Shown here: positions 1 to 10,500 of the stretch, piece by piece
How positions within the stretch are numbered: position 1 is the stretch's first letter
Layout of the letters: each line of letters starts with the position of its first letter
The notes under the pieces: model-generated
Database searches by the model: none
What the model was told of the DNA's origin: nothing
Seen by the model: only the letters and a program-made list of their open reading frames with translations
Assembly: GCA_006384855.1 (NCBI GenBank)
Contig: VCJN01002417.1
Location: 124,001-188,000 of the forward strand
Source: Tetraselmis striata
Taxonomy: Eukaryota; Chlorophyta; Chlorodendrophyceae; Chlorodendrales; Chlorodendraceae
DNA length: 64,000 nucleotides
Reading direction: 5' to 3'
Position numbers and translations under genes: made by a program

Positions 1-41
1 AATTGCACCGATTTCAAAACTCCGAACGATTGTACATCGAT

Positions 42-402
42 GACAAACCGTATCGTCCCGCTGATGACAGAACGTTTCGTCCCACTAATGACAGACCGTT
101 TCGCCCCACTGATGACAGACCGTTTCGTCCCACTGATGACATACCGTTTCGTCCCACTGATGACAAACCGTTTCGTCCCACTGATGACAGACCGTTTCGT
201 CCCACTGATGACAAACCGTTTCGTCCCGCTAAGGACAGAACGTTTCGTCCCACTGATTACGGAACGTTTCGTCCCGCTGATGACAGAACGTTTCGTCCCG
301 CTGATGAGATAACGTTTCGTCCCGCTGATGACATAACGTTTCGTCCCACTGATGACAGAACGTTTCGTCCCGCTGATGACATACCGTTTCGTCCCACTGC
401 CA
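42..402. repeat. 24-bp minisatellite array (left-edge copy)
   Basis: About 15 head-to-tail copies of a 24-bp unit whose core on the plus strand is ACCGTTTCGTCCCACTGATG, with scattered substitutions. The same unit forms arrays at 35.9, 38.0, 40.8, 43.5 and 46.2 kb. Because 24 is a multiple of three and the unit lacks stops in five of six frames, long artificial ORFs appear here. The array lies just downstream (minus strand) of an exon ending in a GTGAGT donor at 508, so it probably sits in an intron, as it does at 36 kb. Confidence 0.9.
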
Positions 403-507
403 CATATTTTTAACCCGCTAACGACAGAACGACTTTTGTCACACTACTTTACGCCTATTTGCTGCCACGGTCAGCTTAATAATAATTTGGGAGAATGAGT
501 CACTCAC

Positions 508-804
508 CAGGAGTTTGTGCATCGACGTGTCTCCCACGACGGTGTGACCCGCCTCGTTGAGCTTCATAGACATGTAGCGGCAGACTTCCGGCGAGAGGCC
601 GATGTACATCTTAGCCGACGTGAGGTGGATGCCTTTGTTGGCTTTGTAGATTTCCGGGTAGTTTTCTTTCACCATGCGCTTCGCCTCCCGTCTGTGGCTG
701 CCGTCGATGTTGGCTTGAAGCGCGCCGTAGGCGCTAAAACTCGAGGAACTCGATGATGACGTCGATCTCTGGCTACGCGAAGCCCGCACCGCCTGCGCCG
801 ACAT
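508..804 (-). CDS. Exon of the methyltransferase-associated gene family (second, partial copy)
   Basis: A minus-strand reading frame contains a stretch starting YGALQANIDGSHRREAKR and continuing through MYIGLSPEVCRYMSMKLNEA to DTSMHKLL, then a consensus GTGAGT donor at 502-507. The same peptide, about 80% identical, occurs at 36262-36480 (minus) in the large divergent gene near 33-39 kb, also followed by an intron holding a 24-bp array. This is therefore an exon of a paralogous gene whose downstream exons lie outside the window to the left. The serine-rich stretch near its start may be linker. The frame has no breaks here, whereas the 36-kb copy has a weak donor (GTGAAA) and a frameshift, so this may be the better preserved family member. 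Function unknown on its own. Confidence 0.55.
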
Positions 805-1232
805 CTCGCCCCAACGCCGCGTCGCTGTCAGCAGGGTTCAGAGGTAGCATCCCGTTGCGACGAACACAATCTCTGAGGTCGGCGATAGACTCGTAGGCCC
901 GGGGCGTCTGCTCTGCGCGAGTGAGGCTCGATTTCCAGGCTTGAAACGCCAGTTGCCATGCCCTCGCGTCCGCAATCTTCCAAGGTGAGGCGGATAGTAC
1001 TTTACGCGACTGAGGGCGCGAAGAGGACACGCCGATGTGCCATTTTTAGTACTCTCGTACAGTATTGCATTGCACCTGAAATGTGACCGAAAAAATGGGT
1101 ACATATCCCAGCCTAAGCGATCACGTGGGGGGCACATTTTTGAGTCCAGGAATTGGACCGTTTTGACTCGAAAATGTGCTGCCCTGTACCATGTGCGATG
1201 TAAGGAAACATTTGTCAGTGACACACAATACA
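805..1232. other. Intergenic or upstream exon/intron sequence
   Basis: A minus-strand ORF at 773-1030 overlaps the preceding exon in another frame and could contain upstream coding sequence (peptide AYESIADLRDCVRRNG), but I see no homology. From 1036 to 1230 the DNA is AT-richer and non-coding. It contains a motif, GCACATTTTTGAGTCCAGG at 1133, that resembles GTGCAAATTTGAGTCCAGC near 57168, so a short dispersed repeat may lie here. Confidence 0.3.
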
Positions 1233-1249
1233 GTTGCAGCCAGCAGCAA

Positions 1250-2118
1250 CGGAAAAGGGTGGGCTGTACCTCGCAGATGGGCAGCACGACATGATAGACG
1301 TCCTGCAGGTCTTTGTGGTGCCTTCCGGCTCCAAGTTGTCAAGCACAGTGCACGCACATGTCCGGGTTGCTCCACGCCATCGACTTCTTCTGGTGGGTGT
1401 AGTACTCCCACTCCACCCTGGACTCGCATGTCAAGGCATCATCACACACGAAGGTGTCGCGAAAGGGGTGATCCTCTGGCAAGGGCAACATGCCACAGAT
1501 AAAGGAAGGGGGCGAAGCAATCATGCAATGCATGCAGGGCTCTCTTATGGTACTCCTTGCTGGCCGCCGACTTAGGGTCCTCCGGAGTCACGTTCTCCGC
1601 AGTGGGAGGCACCATCTTGGACAGCGGCAAGCGAGAATATGCAGCGAGGCTTGCCACCGTTCGCCTCCTGGCATACCACGACACCGCGTAACTTGGAGGG
1701 GTGAGCGATAGACATCCCCTTCCCGTGGGGCTGGACCAGCACCCTGCTGCTGAGGGGTTGCCAGACACTGCCTTGGGCTGCGCTGCTGATGCAGCCTCCG
1801 CTGTTGGTGCAGCCGGTGGGCGGCCACGGCCACGGCCAGCTGCGGGCGCGGCGCCGGCTAGCCCACGGCCACGGCCACGGCCAGTAGCACCTTGAGCGAA
1901 ATGTTCTCTATGTTGCTGGCGTCCTCCATCGTGGGCATCAGAGTTGCCCCGTCCGGGGAAGCTGCGACTGCAGCCTTCAGCGACTGAATGCAGTCGTTGT
2001 TCTCCACCCATTCTTGGCTCTTGAGGAGCAGCTTGTAGGTGTCGCCAAGGACTTTATCGTTCCACCTAACGGAAACGCGGAGCCTGTGTATAGGAACATG
2101 TCGTGACGACGACGCCAT
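1250..2118 (-). pseudogene. Cys-rich PLPE(D/E)HPF family protein, degraded copy 1
   Basis: Read on the minus strand from ATG at 2118: a first segment (RLRVSVRWNDKV, then QEWVENNDCIQSLK), a GC-rich low-complexity Ala/Gly/Arg linker at about 1750-1900, then KMVPPTAENVTPED and a segment ending in ICG..PLPEDHPFRDTF, LTCE, WSNPDMCVHC. The last part is in a different frame from the middle (shift near 1512) and runs into an in-frame TGA after CVHCA, beyond which LPIC still matches. It is clearly paralogous to the plus-strand gene at 13744-14784, which shares LHDxIA, CG.xPLPExHPF.D.F and WSNPxxCxxC in the same order. The conserved Cys and His suggest a zinc-binding module. I do not recognise the family; it may be transposon-encoded. 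Confidence 0.5.
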
Positions 2119-2559
2119 GGTGCGCAGGCGCTAGTATGTGGGAGTTGGCGGCCAGCATAGGTTGCTGGCGGGCGCTGGAAGTGTGATGAGGAGCGGTCGT
2201 CCGTCGGTAGGAGGTAGCTTGAAGGACGCTAGGTTTGCATGCGGGCGACCACGGTGGCAGCAGCGGCGGCGGCGGCGCAGGATAATAAGGACAAACGGGA
2301 GGTGCACAAGGGGCGCTGGAAGGCAGTAAACTGCTTAAAGTACTAATTAAAAAACTTTCGCGATTTACAAAACACCCCCCCCCCCCCCCGATTCCACGGA
2401 TGATACTGACCTAAACCAGGCCATTTTGTCGGAATGGCCTGATATAACGAAGATTACAATATGTAGCAGTACTACTCGCGTATAACATATTACCGTAGTA
2501 TACTCGCCTTGTTCGGTGGCGGCGGTTTGACCGACTCGGCGTCCTTTCTTTTTTCTGGG
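2119..2559. other. Non-coding sequence with a C15 tract
   Basis: No supported gene. It holds a poly-C tract (2375-2389) and AT-rich sequence around 2440-2510 between the Cys-rich pseudogene and the GC-rich dispersed repeat. Confidence 0.4.
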
Positions 2560-3010
2560 GGTTACCGCAGCTATCCTATCGCTCGCCACACGGCCCGACG
2601 TTCCGGCGTTTGGCGGCCGGCGGCGGCCCGGGGCCGGCGCCCGGCGGGCGGCCGGGCCTGGTCCGCGTGGGGCGGTCGGCGGGCGGCGGGCGGCCGGCCG
2701 GCGTCCGGGTCCGGTCCGCGGGCGACCGGCGTCCGGGTCCGCGCGTCCGCGTCTGCGTGGGGCGGTTGGCGCTTCGCGCCGCGCGCGCGCGCCGCGGCAG
2801 GGCGAGGGGGGGGGGGGGGGGGGGGCGGGCGGCTAAAGAAATGGCGTGCCAGCGAAATATGCACGGATTTCAGACGATTTCCTAGACCGCAATCGAGTGC
2901 CGGAGGTATTTCGCGTTTCATCCGTCATGGCCAGTGTGACAGACAGACGGACGGACGGAAGACAGACGGACAGACAGACAGACGGCACTATATTTTTAAT
3001 TTCTTAAGAT
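2560..3010 (+). repeat. Dispersed GC-rich repeat with G20 tract and (GACA)n tail, copy 1
   Basis: The order is a very GC-rich GGCGGCCGG-type block, a G tract at 2806-2825, a unique-looking stretch including GGCGTGCCAGCGAAATATGC, then (CAGA/GACG)n and CACTATATTTTTAAT. The same modules occur in reverse-complement at 15125-15600. The block and its SINE-like microsatellite tail are therefore a mobile or duplicated repeat present as an inverted pair about 12 kb apart. The long Arg/Gly/Pro ORFs through it are composition artefacts. Confidence 0.7.
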
Positions 3011-3336
3011 ACCCTACGAGTAGTCGTCGGCGGTCCAAGCACTGCAGTCCTCAATGGTATTTGTAATTAATATGTCGCTTTTCAAACCCGGCGAAATCAC
3101 AGCACTGATTAAGTTCTATATACAGAGCGGCGGCGCCTGCGGCGCCGCCAGATTTTCAGGGCTTAAAAACAATGATGGATTCGGAAAACTCCTCGGATTT
3201 GAGCTCCGCTCCGCAAGAGCTGCAATTTGATGTGTAACTCGCCTTTTCTTTCCGAGAATCACAAATCATGGACAAAACGGGGCTCAGCCAGGTTTGTCCT
3301 CACGAGCCCGATGGGCTTGACCGGAGCGGCTACATG
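3011..3336. other. Non-coding, with GC palindrome
   Basis: No gene supported. A near-perfect palindrome of GCGGCGCC units sits at about 3127-3152, next to GATTTTCAGGGCTTAAAAAC. It could form a hairpin. Confidence 0.4.
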
Positions 3337-3980
3337 GTATAAACCAGGGTTGCCCGGAAGGGGCTTCAGTTCATGCCACTTCATGCTGAAGTCCCGACTT
3401 CAGCTGTATTCAGTTCAGGCTGAATACCTAGCGAAAATGGCATGAATACCCCCTACCTGAAGTCCCTCTAGACGTACGAGTTTTGAGTGTAGCGGCTAGG
3501 GGGAGAATCCGTTCGCTCTGATATGTCCGAATTCGCAGATCCGCAGAAAATGTACCATAATCGCCCCACGTGTCACATGTGGCTGCATCCGTACCAGGTC
3601 CCATGTGCGGCATATAGTACATGGTGGTGCGCCAATGGTATATTGCGCAGTATCAAACAGTGATTTCGGTATCCGATGCGTCATCCTGCTGTATTCCTTG
3701 GTGGGGCGGCAACGCAAGCTTGCGCCCGCCGCCAAGGAATACATAATACAGCATCACCAAACGGCACACGATGACAGCACACTCCACTCTCAACTCTCAA
3801 GTCTCAACCCTACGCCCAACCACTCACTCCCCCCACCCCCCAAGCTGACTATGGAAGCCGCGCAGCTTGCCTCGGAGGCCGCCGAACCTGACGCCGGCGC
3901 CGCGGAGGCCGAAGTCGACATGCAGGCCGCCGGCAACGAAGAGAGCAAGCCGCAGCCGAAAACATGAGGTACTAGCAACC

Positions 3981-4799
3981 CTGATGGACCCCCGCTTCTG
4001 TCTTGGGGACATTTTTGTGCTGGCTGCCCGTGACGAGGAAGAGAGAGCGCGGCGCCGCAGCAGCAAGGCACTCATGAGGCGATACAAGACGGAGGCGCTA
4101 TTGCCAACACTGATGGAGCTAACTAAAGCTGCACATGGAGCGAGGGAACAAGAATGCATACACCCAGATGCGTGCCAAGGCCGCCCCCACCAAGCGCCGC
4201 GTTGCCTTGAGTGACCTCGATAGTGATGATGAGGCTAGTGGTGACGGTGCCCCTGATGATGACGCTGACACATCTGTGGAGACTAGGCAGCTGTTTGCTT
4301 CCCAGATAGACTTGAGCTGATAGCCTTCTGCAAGGATACCACCGCGCCCAATCCGGATGAGCTGTGTGACGTGCTAGGTTGGTGGCATGAGAACGCCACT
4401 AAGTACTCGGTTGTTTCGGAATTGGCACGTATGTTGCTTGCGATCCCTGCTAGTCAGATAGAGTGCGAGCGTGTGTGCTTTCTCGCTGGCCTAGTCACGC
4501 AGAGCCTGCAGAATAAGATGGGTGTGGAGAATACACACGTGTTCATACACAATAATGTAGACCTGGGTGCACAGGTGGACGCTGCTCTCTCGTACACCTT
4601 AGGCAAGGAGTGTTACAGGCTCTCTGTCAAGCCAGATATCAAGATTCGGAGCGAGGTCCAGGAGGCTGCCGTGCTACTGAACTCCGCCTCTGCTGAGGTC
4701 ACTGCGGGCAGTGAGGCGAACAGCACTGTGGAAGGCCGCAACAGCTGTGGGGAGTATGTGCCGTCAGTGCTGGACGACAGCGCAGCCTCGGAATCATAA
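3981..4799 (+). pseudogene. hAT transposase, C-terminal fragment
   Basis: Three segments in shifting frames make up the C-terminal half of a hAT transposase: VLATLMDPRFCLGDIF (the conserved LDPRFK-like strand) from about 3981, an acidic stretch (SDLDSDDEASGD) around 4210-4300, and from 4321 the dimerisation domain with VLGWWHENATKYSVVSEL, ARMLLAIPASQIECERVC and the LQNKMGVENTHVFIHNN helix, ending at TAA 4799. Frame changes occur near 4135 and 4315. The N-terminal BED finger and the first catalytic Asp region are missing. About 70 residues after the dimerisation domain (to PSVLDDSAASES) have no family counterpart. It cannot encode active transposase. Confidence 0.85.
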
Positions 4800-4967
4800 G
4801 TAAGAAAAGACACTGGTAACTTGCAAAGGTTGGAGGGTCGGGGGTTTTCATCAAAGTATGTAACAACCAGCACTGAGTAATTCATTTGCCGCCCCCTTTT
4901 GGGAGGGGGCGCAAAGGCGCGCCGGCCCGCCCACCACCTCTTGCTCAGCGGAACGGCATGAGCACAC

Positions 4968-5015
4968 TCATATACATATACATATGTATATGTATACATA
5001 TACATATACTCCATA
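4968..5015. repeat. Palindromic CATATA microsatellite
   Basis: An alternating CATATA/TATGTA run that is almost perfectly self-complementary and could extrude a cruciform. It lies in the 3' part of the hAT element. Confidence 0.7.
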
Positions 5016-5698
5016 TGCATGTCTTCGGAGGTGTATGTGTTGTCATGCTTGCCGCGAGGTAGTAGTGACTGAACAGGCGCTGATATGCCCACACCAGATA
5101 TACACAAGCCTTTCCCGGGGGGGGTGGGGGGGTTCAGGCACGGTATTCAGCCCGCATACCTGAACTGAAGAGTCTTCAGGCTGAATTCAGGCCTGAATTC
5201 AGTCTGAAGACTCTTCAGCTGAATTCAGCCGGAAGTGCCTGAATTCAATGCAGGCTCAACTGAATACCTCTTGGGGGGGGGGGGGGGGGGGTTCCAGGGC
5301 AACCCTGGTATGAACGCACGAGAACGCCATGATTGGGGGGCCTCGTATCTAGAGCTTAAGCCCATTCTGACCGTACATACCCTCGTACAATTTCCCGTCA
5401 CCAGTGGTACGTCGGCCCCGGCACACGGGAAATTGAAGAAAATATTCTGCGCAGCTCGTTGCACCCAGGGAACAGCCTGTAAGTAGCAACAACAATGGAG
5501 AAGCCCCACCCGCTCCTACGCCAGCAACCTGTGATGGAAAACGCAATGCTTGGGAGGCCGATAAGTTCATGGCAGCACAGACATACTTGCATTGCTATTT
5601 CTTTCATTGTGTTACTTCCATTCAGTACGGAATTCATCACGGTTTGTGTTATACATTCCACCAGGCTGGCGACATCGTCGCTGAGATGATCTCTTCCA

Positions 5699-6454
5699 TT
5701 ACTTCCATTCAGTACGGAATTCATCACTTATTTTCTCGAAGCATTTTAAGACCAGGCACTCCCATTTACAAGCGGTTTCTAATTCAGGTGTTATACAATC
5801 CACCAGGCTGGCGACATCGTCGATGAGATCAGGAAGTGAAGGTGGATGAGTCTCAGCGTTGCGCCGGGAGATCATGTCATCGAGAGCTTGCCGTGCATCT
5901 CCCGGGATATGGCCCGTGACAAACCCCAAAGCAGCCATCAACCGCTCAAACCGCGGTGTATCCATCTCCTGGAAGCGCCTGCCCGTTGTCACCCGGAGCT
6001 GACTGTCTGAGGGATACGCAATGAGCAAAACAACCTGAGTGGCCATGTTTCTGAGCTGGGGTTTCAGTACAGTGTTAATTTTTTTTTCCTTCTTCTGGGC
6101 ATCCTCCTCCAGCGTTGAAAGGCGAGCAAACAAGCTCTCAAAGGTGGTACGCCCCTCGGCTTGCTCCATTTCCACCACATGGTCTTTAGTTCCAATGCGG
6201 GTCCCTTTGTTGAAACTCACACCTCTGGGACATTCCTCGTTGCTGACACGGACCATTTTCAACCTGGAGCCGAGCAGGTGCTGGCACGCCTCTAACCCGC
6301 TGGCAACCGCTTCTCCCAGGTTACTTTCAGGACGCACGCGCTTTTTAAGTAGGCTGAATTTTGAGTGGAACTCACAACTCATAGAAGGCTCCCGTTCCAT
6401 CGTAAGGAACAAAGTCTTGCTGGCTAGCGAGCGGGCGCTGCTTCCAGCCTGCAA
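5699..6454 (-). CDS. Hypothetical 251-aa protein with central coiled coil
   Basis: An uninterrupted 251-codon minus-strand frame. Residues about 105-140 (FARLSTLEEDAQKKEKKINT) are heptad-like and Lys/Glu-rich, and likely form a coiled coil. The C-terminal part has RRNAETHPPSLPDLIDDVAS and LVDCIT. The spacing RN-x-HP followed by an acidic helix recalls small C-terminal domains of many algal and fungal hypothetical proteins, but I assign no function. Downstream (5560-5730, minus strand) the last roughly 60 bp are repeated in degenerate form: the DDVASLV(D/E)CIT segment and DEFRTEWK both occur twice, a local tandem duplication of the 3' end. No splice sites are needed. It could belong to an unrecognised mobile element. 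Confidence 0.5.
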   Translation of the reverse strand: MQAGSSARSLASKTLFLTMEREPSMSCEFHSKFSLLKKRVRPESNLGEAVASGLEACQHLLGSRLKMVRVSNEECPRGVSFNKGTRIGTKDHVVEMEQAEGRTTFESLFARLSTLEEDAQKKEKKINTVLKPQLRNMATQVVLLIAYPSDSQLRVTTGRRFQEMDTPRFERLMAALGFVTGHIPGDARQALDDMISRRNAETHPPSLPDLIDDVASLVDCITPELETACKWECLVLKCFEKISDEFRTEWK

Positions 6455-6489
6455 GGCATGGCAGACCCTAAAACCTGTCAGCTAACGCG

Positions 6490-7236
6490 CTAGTCAGAAC
6501 CTTGTGCACACCGGCAGTAACATTTCTTTCATACCTGGGGGCGAGGCGAGAAGCAGTCTGCCAGTCCGGCTGCAGCAGTACCACCACCTGGCAAAATGAA
6601 TAAAACCAACGAAACAAACCAAGATAGTCTGTGAAAAGAAGGAAGAAAGAGATACCCCTTGTGAGGCTGTTTCCGGCCGTCTAGAGAAGGTGCGGTCTCC
6701 AGACGGGACTGTGTGCTGCGACGGCCTACAGTGAACAACCAAAAAAACACGAATACCTGTGTTTTCATGGAGCTTCCGGGGCTGCTGCTGCTGCTGTGGC
6801 CGGGTTCGTTTGCATTCCCGGATCTGAGTATTTCCGGAGTGGCCCCGGCCCCCCGGCTGTCTAGGGAAGGTGCAGTCTCTGGACCGGACTGTCTAAGCAG
6901 CGGAGTGGACAACAAAGCACACAGGAGGCAAAGGACACGGAGAGGACCGGATACGCATACCGTGTTTTTGTTGGGGCTGCTGCTGCTGCATTCCGCCGGG
7001 CGGGGCGAACCGTTGTCAGCTCGTCCCAGGGGCTTGCTACCGCTATTCGTCGCGGCGTATCCCCCGTGTATTCGGCGGCGTGATATTCGCCGGTATACCT
7101 GTAGGCTGTAGTATACCCGCCGAGGACCTTTCTGATTGCCTTTTATTTTGGTGATTTCCGATATCGCCTTCTGCTGCTGCTAGCTCATGTAATTTAGTAC
7201 ACCCGCCGTCCGATCCCCCCGCGCGCCTGTCCCTCG
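6490..7236. repeat. Non-coding, partial tandem duplication
   Basis: A stretch at 6676-6760 (GTCTAGAGAAGGTGCGGTCTC and onward) recurs at 6858-6940 with about 80% identity, so a unit of roughly 180 bp is duplicated. Both copies are followed by Leu-rich CTGCTGCTG runs. The remainder (7040-7236) contains CGGTATACC/TATTCCGTAT motifs and no gene that I can support. Confidence 0.45.
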
Positions 7237-7248
7237 TATTCCGTATGT

Positions 7249-7545
7249 ATACTTTTTGGTTTCAGGGAGAGCGTCAAGAGAATGCACGCAAAGTACTGGG
7301 GAAGGAAAAAGCCTACATGTAAGCAGAACCCATCGCGGCCCGGCGATGTGGCAGGTAGCGACTAATTGTCGGCCGGGCGGCCTAAAAGATCTTCCGCCGA
7401 AGCCGAAGGGACGGCTTCCGGTGTGCCGACAGAGATATTAATACTTTTTGGTTACAGGGAGAGCGTCAAGAAAATGCATAGAGATATTCGGCGAGAAATA
7501 TGTGCAGTGCCACAGAAAGCTTCGCGGCCCCTGCGTATCCAGTGG
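7249..7545 (-). repeat. Tandem repeat in the LINE 3' region
   Basis: A block beginning ATACTTTTTGGTTTCAGGGA at 7249 recurs at 7440 (with ACAGGGA), followed in both by GAGCGTCAAG and a diverged continuation that ends in CGCGGCCC. Spacing is about 190 bp. It overlaps the LINE stop codon and looks like a duplicated 3' end, a feature of some LINE tails. Confidence 0.5.
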
Positions 7546-10500
7546 GCAACCAGGGCGGCTGGCCGGAGCTCACGCCACGAGGGGGGTTGCATCAGGTGGC
7601 CGCTTGCGATGCCGCGCTCCGCAAGCTCCTTGAGTAGAGCGAGCAGGTGCTCGCCTAGACGCCCGCCCTCCTCTACGACGCACGGGACGAAGCGGTGTCG
7701 CCTTGCCACGGGCTGGGACGAGCAGGCGTCAACCCTAAACTTGGTTTGCTCGCGCAAGCGCGCCGCGTAGCCGGGTTGGACCGCGACTTGCGCCGTGATG
7801 GAGTTGCGGAAAACGCCTGTGACAGCAGCGTCTAGCACAAGGTGCACCCCCGGCCCCATGTAGTCAAGTTACACCACGTCTCCCGGGCGCGTAGCGTCCG
7901 CGGAACGGAGGCCGCGCACCTCCGTTAGGACACAGTCGCGCGGGGCCCCGGCCTCCTGCGGGATGGATACCATGGTAGTGGCGATGCGCGCGTGAACCTT
8001 GTGCCACGCGCCGGCGCGTGGGCAGCGCACAATGTGCCGCTCAAGTGCTTCGTCAGTGGCGCCGGGGGATAGGTCGCAGTGTGGGCACGAGTCCTCGAGC
8101 CCGAGCGGGCTGTCGCCGAGGGCGGCGATGCCGCAGCACTTGCGCAGCGCGACGCGGTACGGTTCAGGTTCCACAGCGTAAGCCGCGGGAGTGTCGGAGG
8201 TTAGGTATGTGACGCTCCCGTGGCCAGACTGGGACAGTAGGCGTATGCGCTCGGGCAGTGTGGCGGTTCTGTACAGGTCGAAGAAGACGCGCCACTGGCG
8301 CGTGTGCGACAGAACAGCGGCGACCTTCCGGAGGCCTTTTTCTTCGTCGATTGCGGAGTTCAAAGAGGGCAGCTCGCCGAGGGTGAGCCTGGGGGGCAAA
8401 TCAAGCGTACCGGTAGTGGTGTCGCCGGCTCTGTCGACCGGTTGCCGACCGGCGCCACGGTAGAGGCCGTGTCTGTTTCCCACGGCTGGAAAGAGTCTTC
8501 TCTGTCTTGGCTGGCCTGCCACGCCCGACGTAGTGCGGCGGCCCATGGCAGGGAGGAAGTCTCCGGGTTCGCTAGCTGCTGAATCAGCCGGGGCGCCAGG
8601 AGTCCGGGCATCTTGCGTAGGCGCTCGGCCAGAGGCCCAGCGAGGGCGAAAAAAGCCCCGAGGTGTTGCTCGTGCGACTCGTGAACTAGTGAGTCGACAG
8701 CGATACCACCGAGCATTGTGGATAGGCCGGTGCGCATCATACTTAGGCTAGCCGCTGTCTCGTCGCCAGTGAGATCCATAATGTGCGCGAGCGTGGAGTG
8801 TACCGCGGCGTCTCTCTCGAGCATAAACTCAGCAAGCGACTCGGGCGGTAAGCCTCGCAGCAGGTGTGCGAAGCGCTTGACGCCGCACACTTGCACGAGG
8901 GGCAGTGAGGCAGTGACGCGTGAATGTGGCCCGCATCAGCTATCTCGCCCGCCATAAGTAGGATGGCGTCTTGTCGCGCGGCCGGCCGCCGGAGTGCGTC
9001 GCGTACCAAGGTGGGGTTAAGCTTGCGGTGGCGCGGCACCCCCAGGCAGCGGCGGAAGCCCGTGACGAGGTGGGGTAGGACAGCGGGGTCCCTGGCGGGC
9101 GAGAAGGCGGCGGCGTCCAGGGGTCCAGAGGGCGGGGGCATGGAGGGGGGGAAGGCGCGCCTGCGGCTCGGGGGAGGAGGCCCTCCCACTCGCGTATGGC
9201 GGCGCCGTGTTCCGCAGGCGCAAACGCCACTTCCGTCTTGTCAGGGCCCCAGGAGATCGATAGCCCGACTGCTGCTAGGGCAGGCTGAGCTGAGTGTAGA
9301 GCAAGCGCCAAGCGCCGTGCCTAGGAGGTGCAGGTCGTCGGCAAAGGCGAGGACGAGGCCGCCCATACCCAACTTCGCAGTGATAGCGTCAAAGACAGGG
9401 CCAACGGTGAGACAAAAAAAGAAGGTGGCGAGGGGGCAGCCTTGGCGAATGCCGCGCAGCTGTGTAAGCACAACCGTCGGCGCGTCGCCGTCGGACTCGC
9501 GGTCGTACAACCAGTTCTCCGAGGGGCCAGCGTATAGCATGTCGAAGAGGGGCAGCAAGGAGTGCAGGGCTGGGTGGGCGACCAGGCGCCTCCGTATGGC
9601 GCGCCGGTCGGTCATACCGTAGGCATTGCAGGCGTCGATGGATGACGCAGCGAGCCGATCGTCCATCTCCATGGCGACCTGTATTACCCATTGGATCCTG
9701 TCCATGCCGGCCGGAGTGCTCAACGCAAATTGCGATGGGCCGACAGCACGGGCTATGTGGTCGCGGATAGTCCACATGGCTGCCGAGGAGGCCACTCTAG
9801 TTAGAGCGGAGCTGAGGCCGATGGGCCGAATGTGGGCGGTAGGGGCTGTTCTGCGCCTTGGCCTGTTCCGCAGATCGCCTCGCGCCTCTTCGTCCTTCTT
9901 CCACAAGGGAATGAGGGTCGAGGAGGACAGCAGCTGCTTGGCGCGGTCGGAGACGTTACCAGAGCACACAACGGTCATAAAGCGAGCCATGGACTGCAGG
10001 GTATCAGAGTCATCAGACAGATCACGTAGGTGGTCGACTCGCCAGCCATCGCGATGGCAAGCCGAGTCGGCTGGCGCTCGCTGGAGCACGCCGTGCAAGT
10101 CATCGGGGCAGGCGGTAATAGTGGGTATGTCATCTGGCTCGGGCGGGGGGAGCAGGCCGGATGGGTCGTCGGCAGCAGGGGGAGGGAACAGCCGGCGCAG
10201 CTCGTCGATGTTCTCTGCGGACGGTTCCGCAACGCCGTGGTTCTCGGCGAGCGCTGCGGCGTCGCGGAACCGCCCGACGCGAATGAGTCGCACCGCCTTC
10301 CCGACCCGCCAGGAGATGCGGCCGCGCAGGTAGCCCCGCGGGGTCGCAGGGCCGGAGGCGGTTGGCTGGATCGTCTCGCGCGCGAGTGCGGCCTCGTGGA
10401 GCCGTGCAGGAATATCGCCCTGCCGCCAGAGGGCTAAGCGGTGGTCGATAGCAGTCCGTACCACGTGGGCGTTAGCGCCGGCAGGGTGCGACCAGAGAAC

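Larger units (their letters stand above)
3345..5307 (+). mobile_element. hAT-superfamily DNA transposon, internally deleted, with TIRs and 8-bp TSD
   Basis: The left end reads CAGGGTTGCCCGGAA (from 3345). The reverse complement of the right end reads CAGGGTTGCCCTGGAA (to 5307). The flanking octamers are gtataaac (3337-3344) and gtatgaac (5308-5315), 7 of 8 identical. CAGGG-type termini and 8-bp TSDs are hallmarks of hAT elements, and the interior encodes the C-terminal part of a hAT transposase, so three signals agree. Subterminal regions are full of CTGAATTCAG/CTTCAG motifs on both sides (3363-3430 and 5130-5265), typical transposase-binding clusters. At 1,963 bp it is too short for a full transposase and is non-autonomous. 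Confidence 0.88.

Noticed and set aside
2509..3066. Arg/Gly/Pro-rich ORFs on both strands
   Set aside because: They come from the extreme GC composition and homopolymers of a dispersed repeat, which also occurs inverted at 15 kb.
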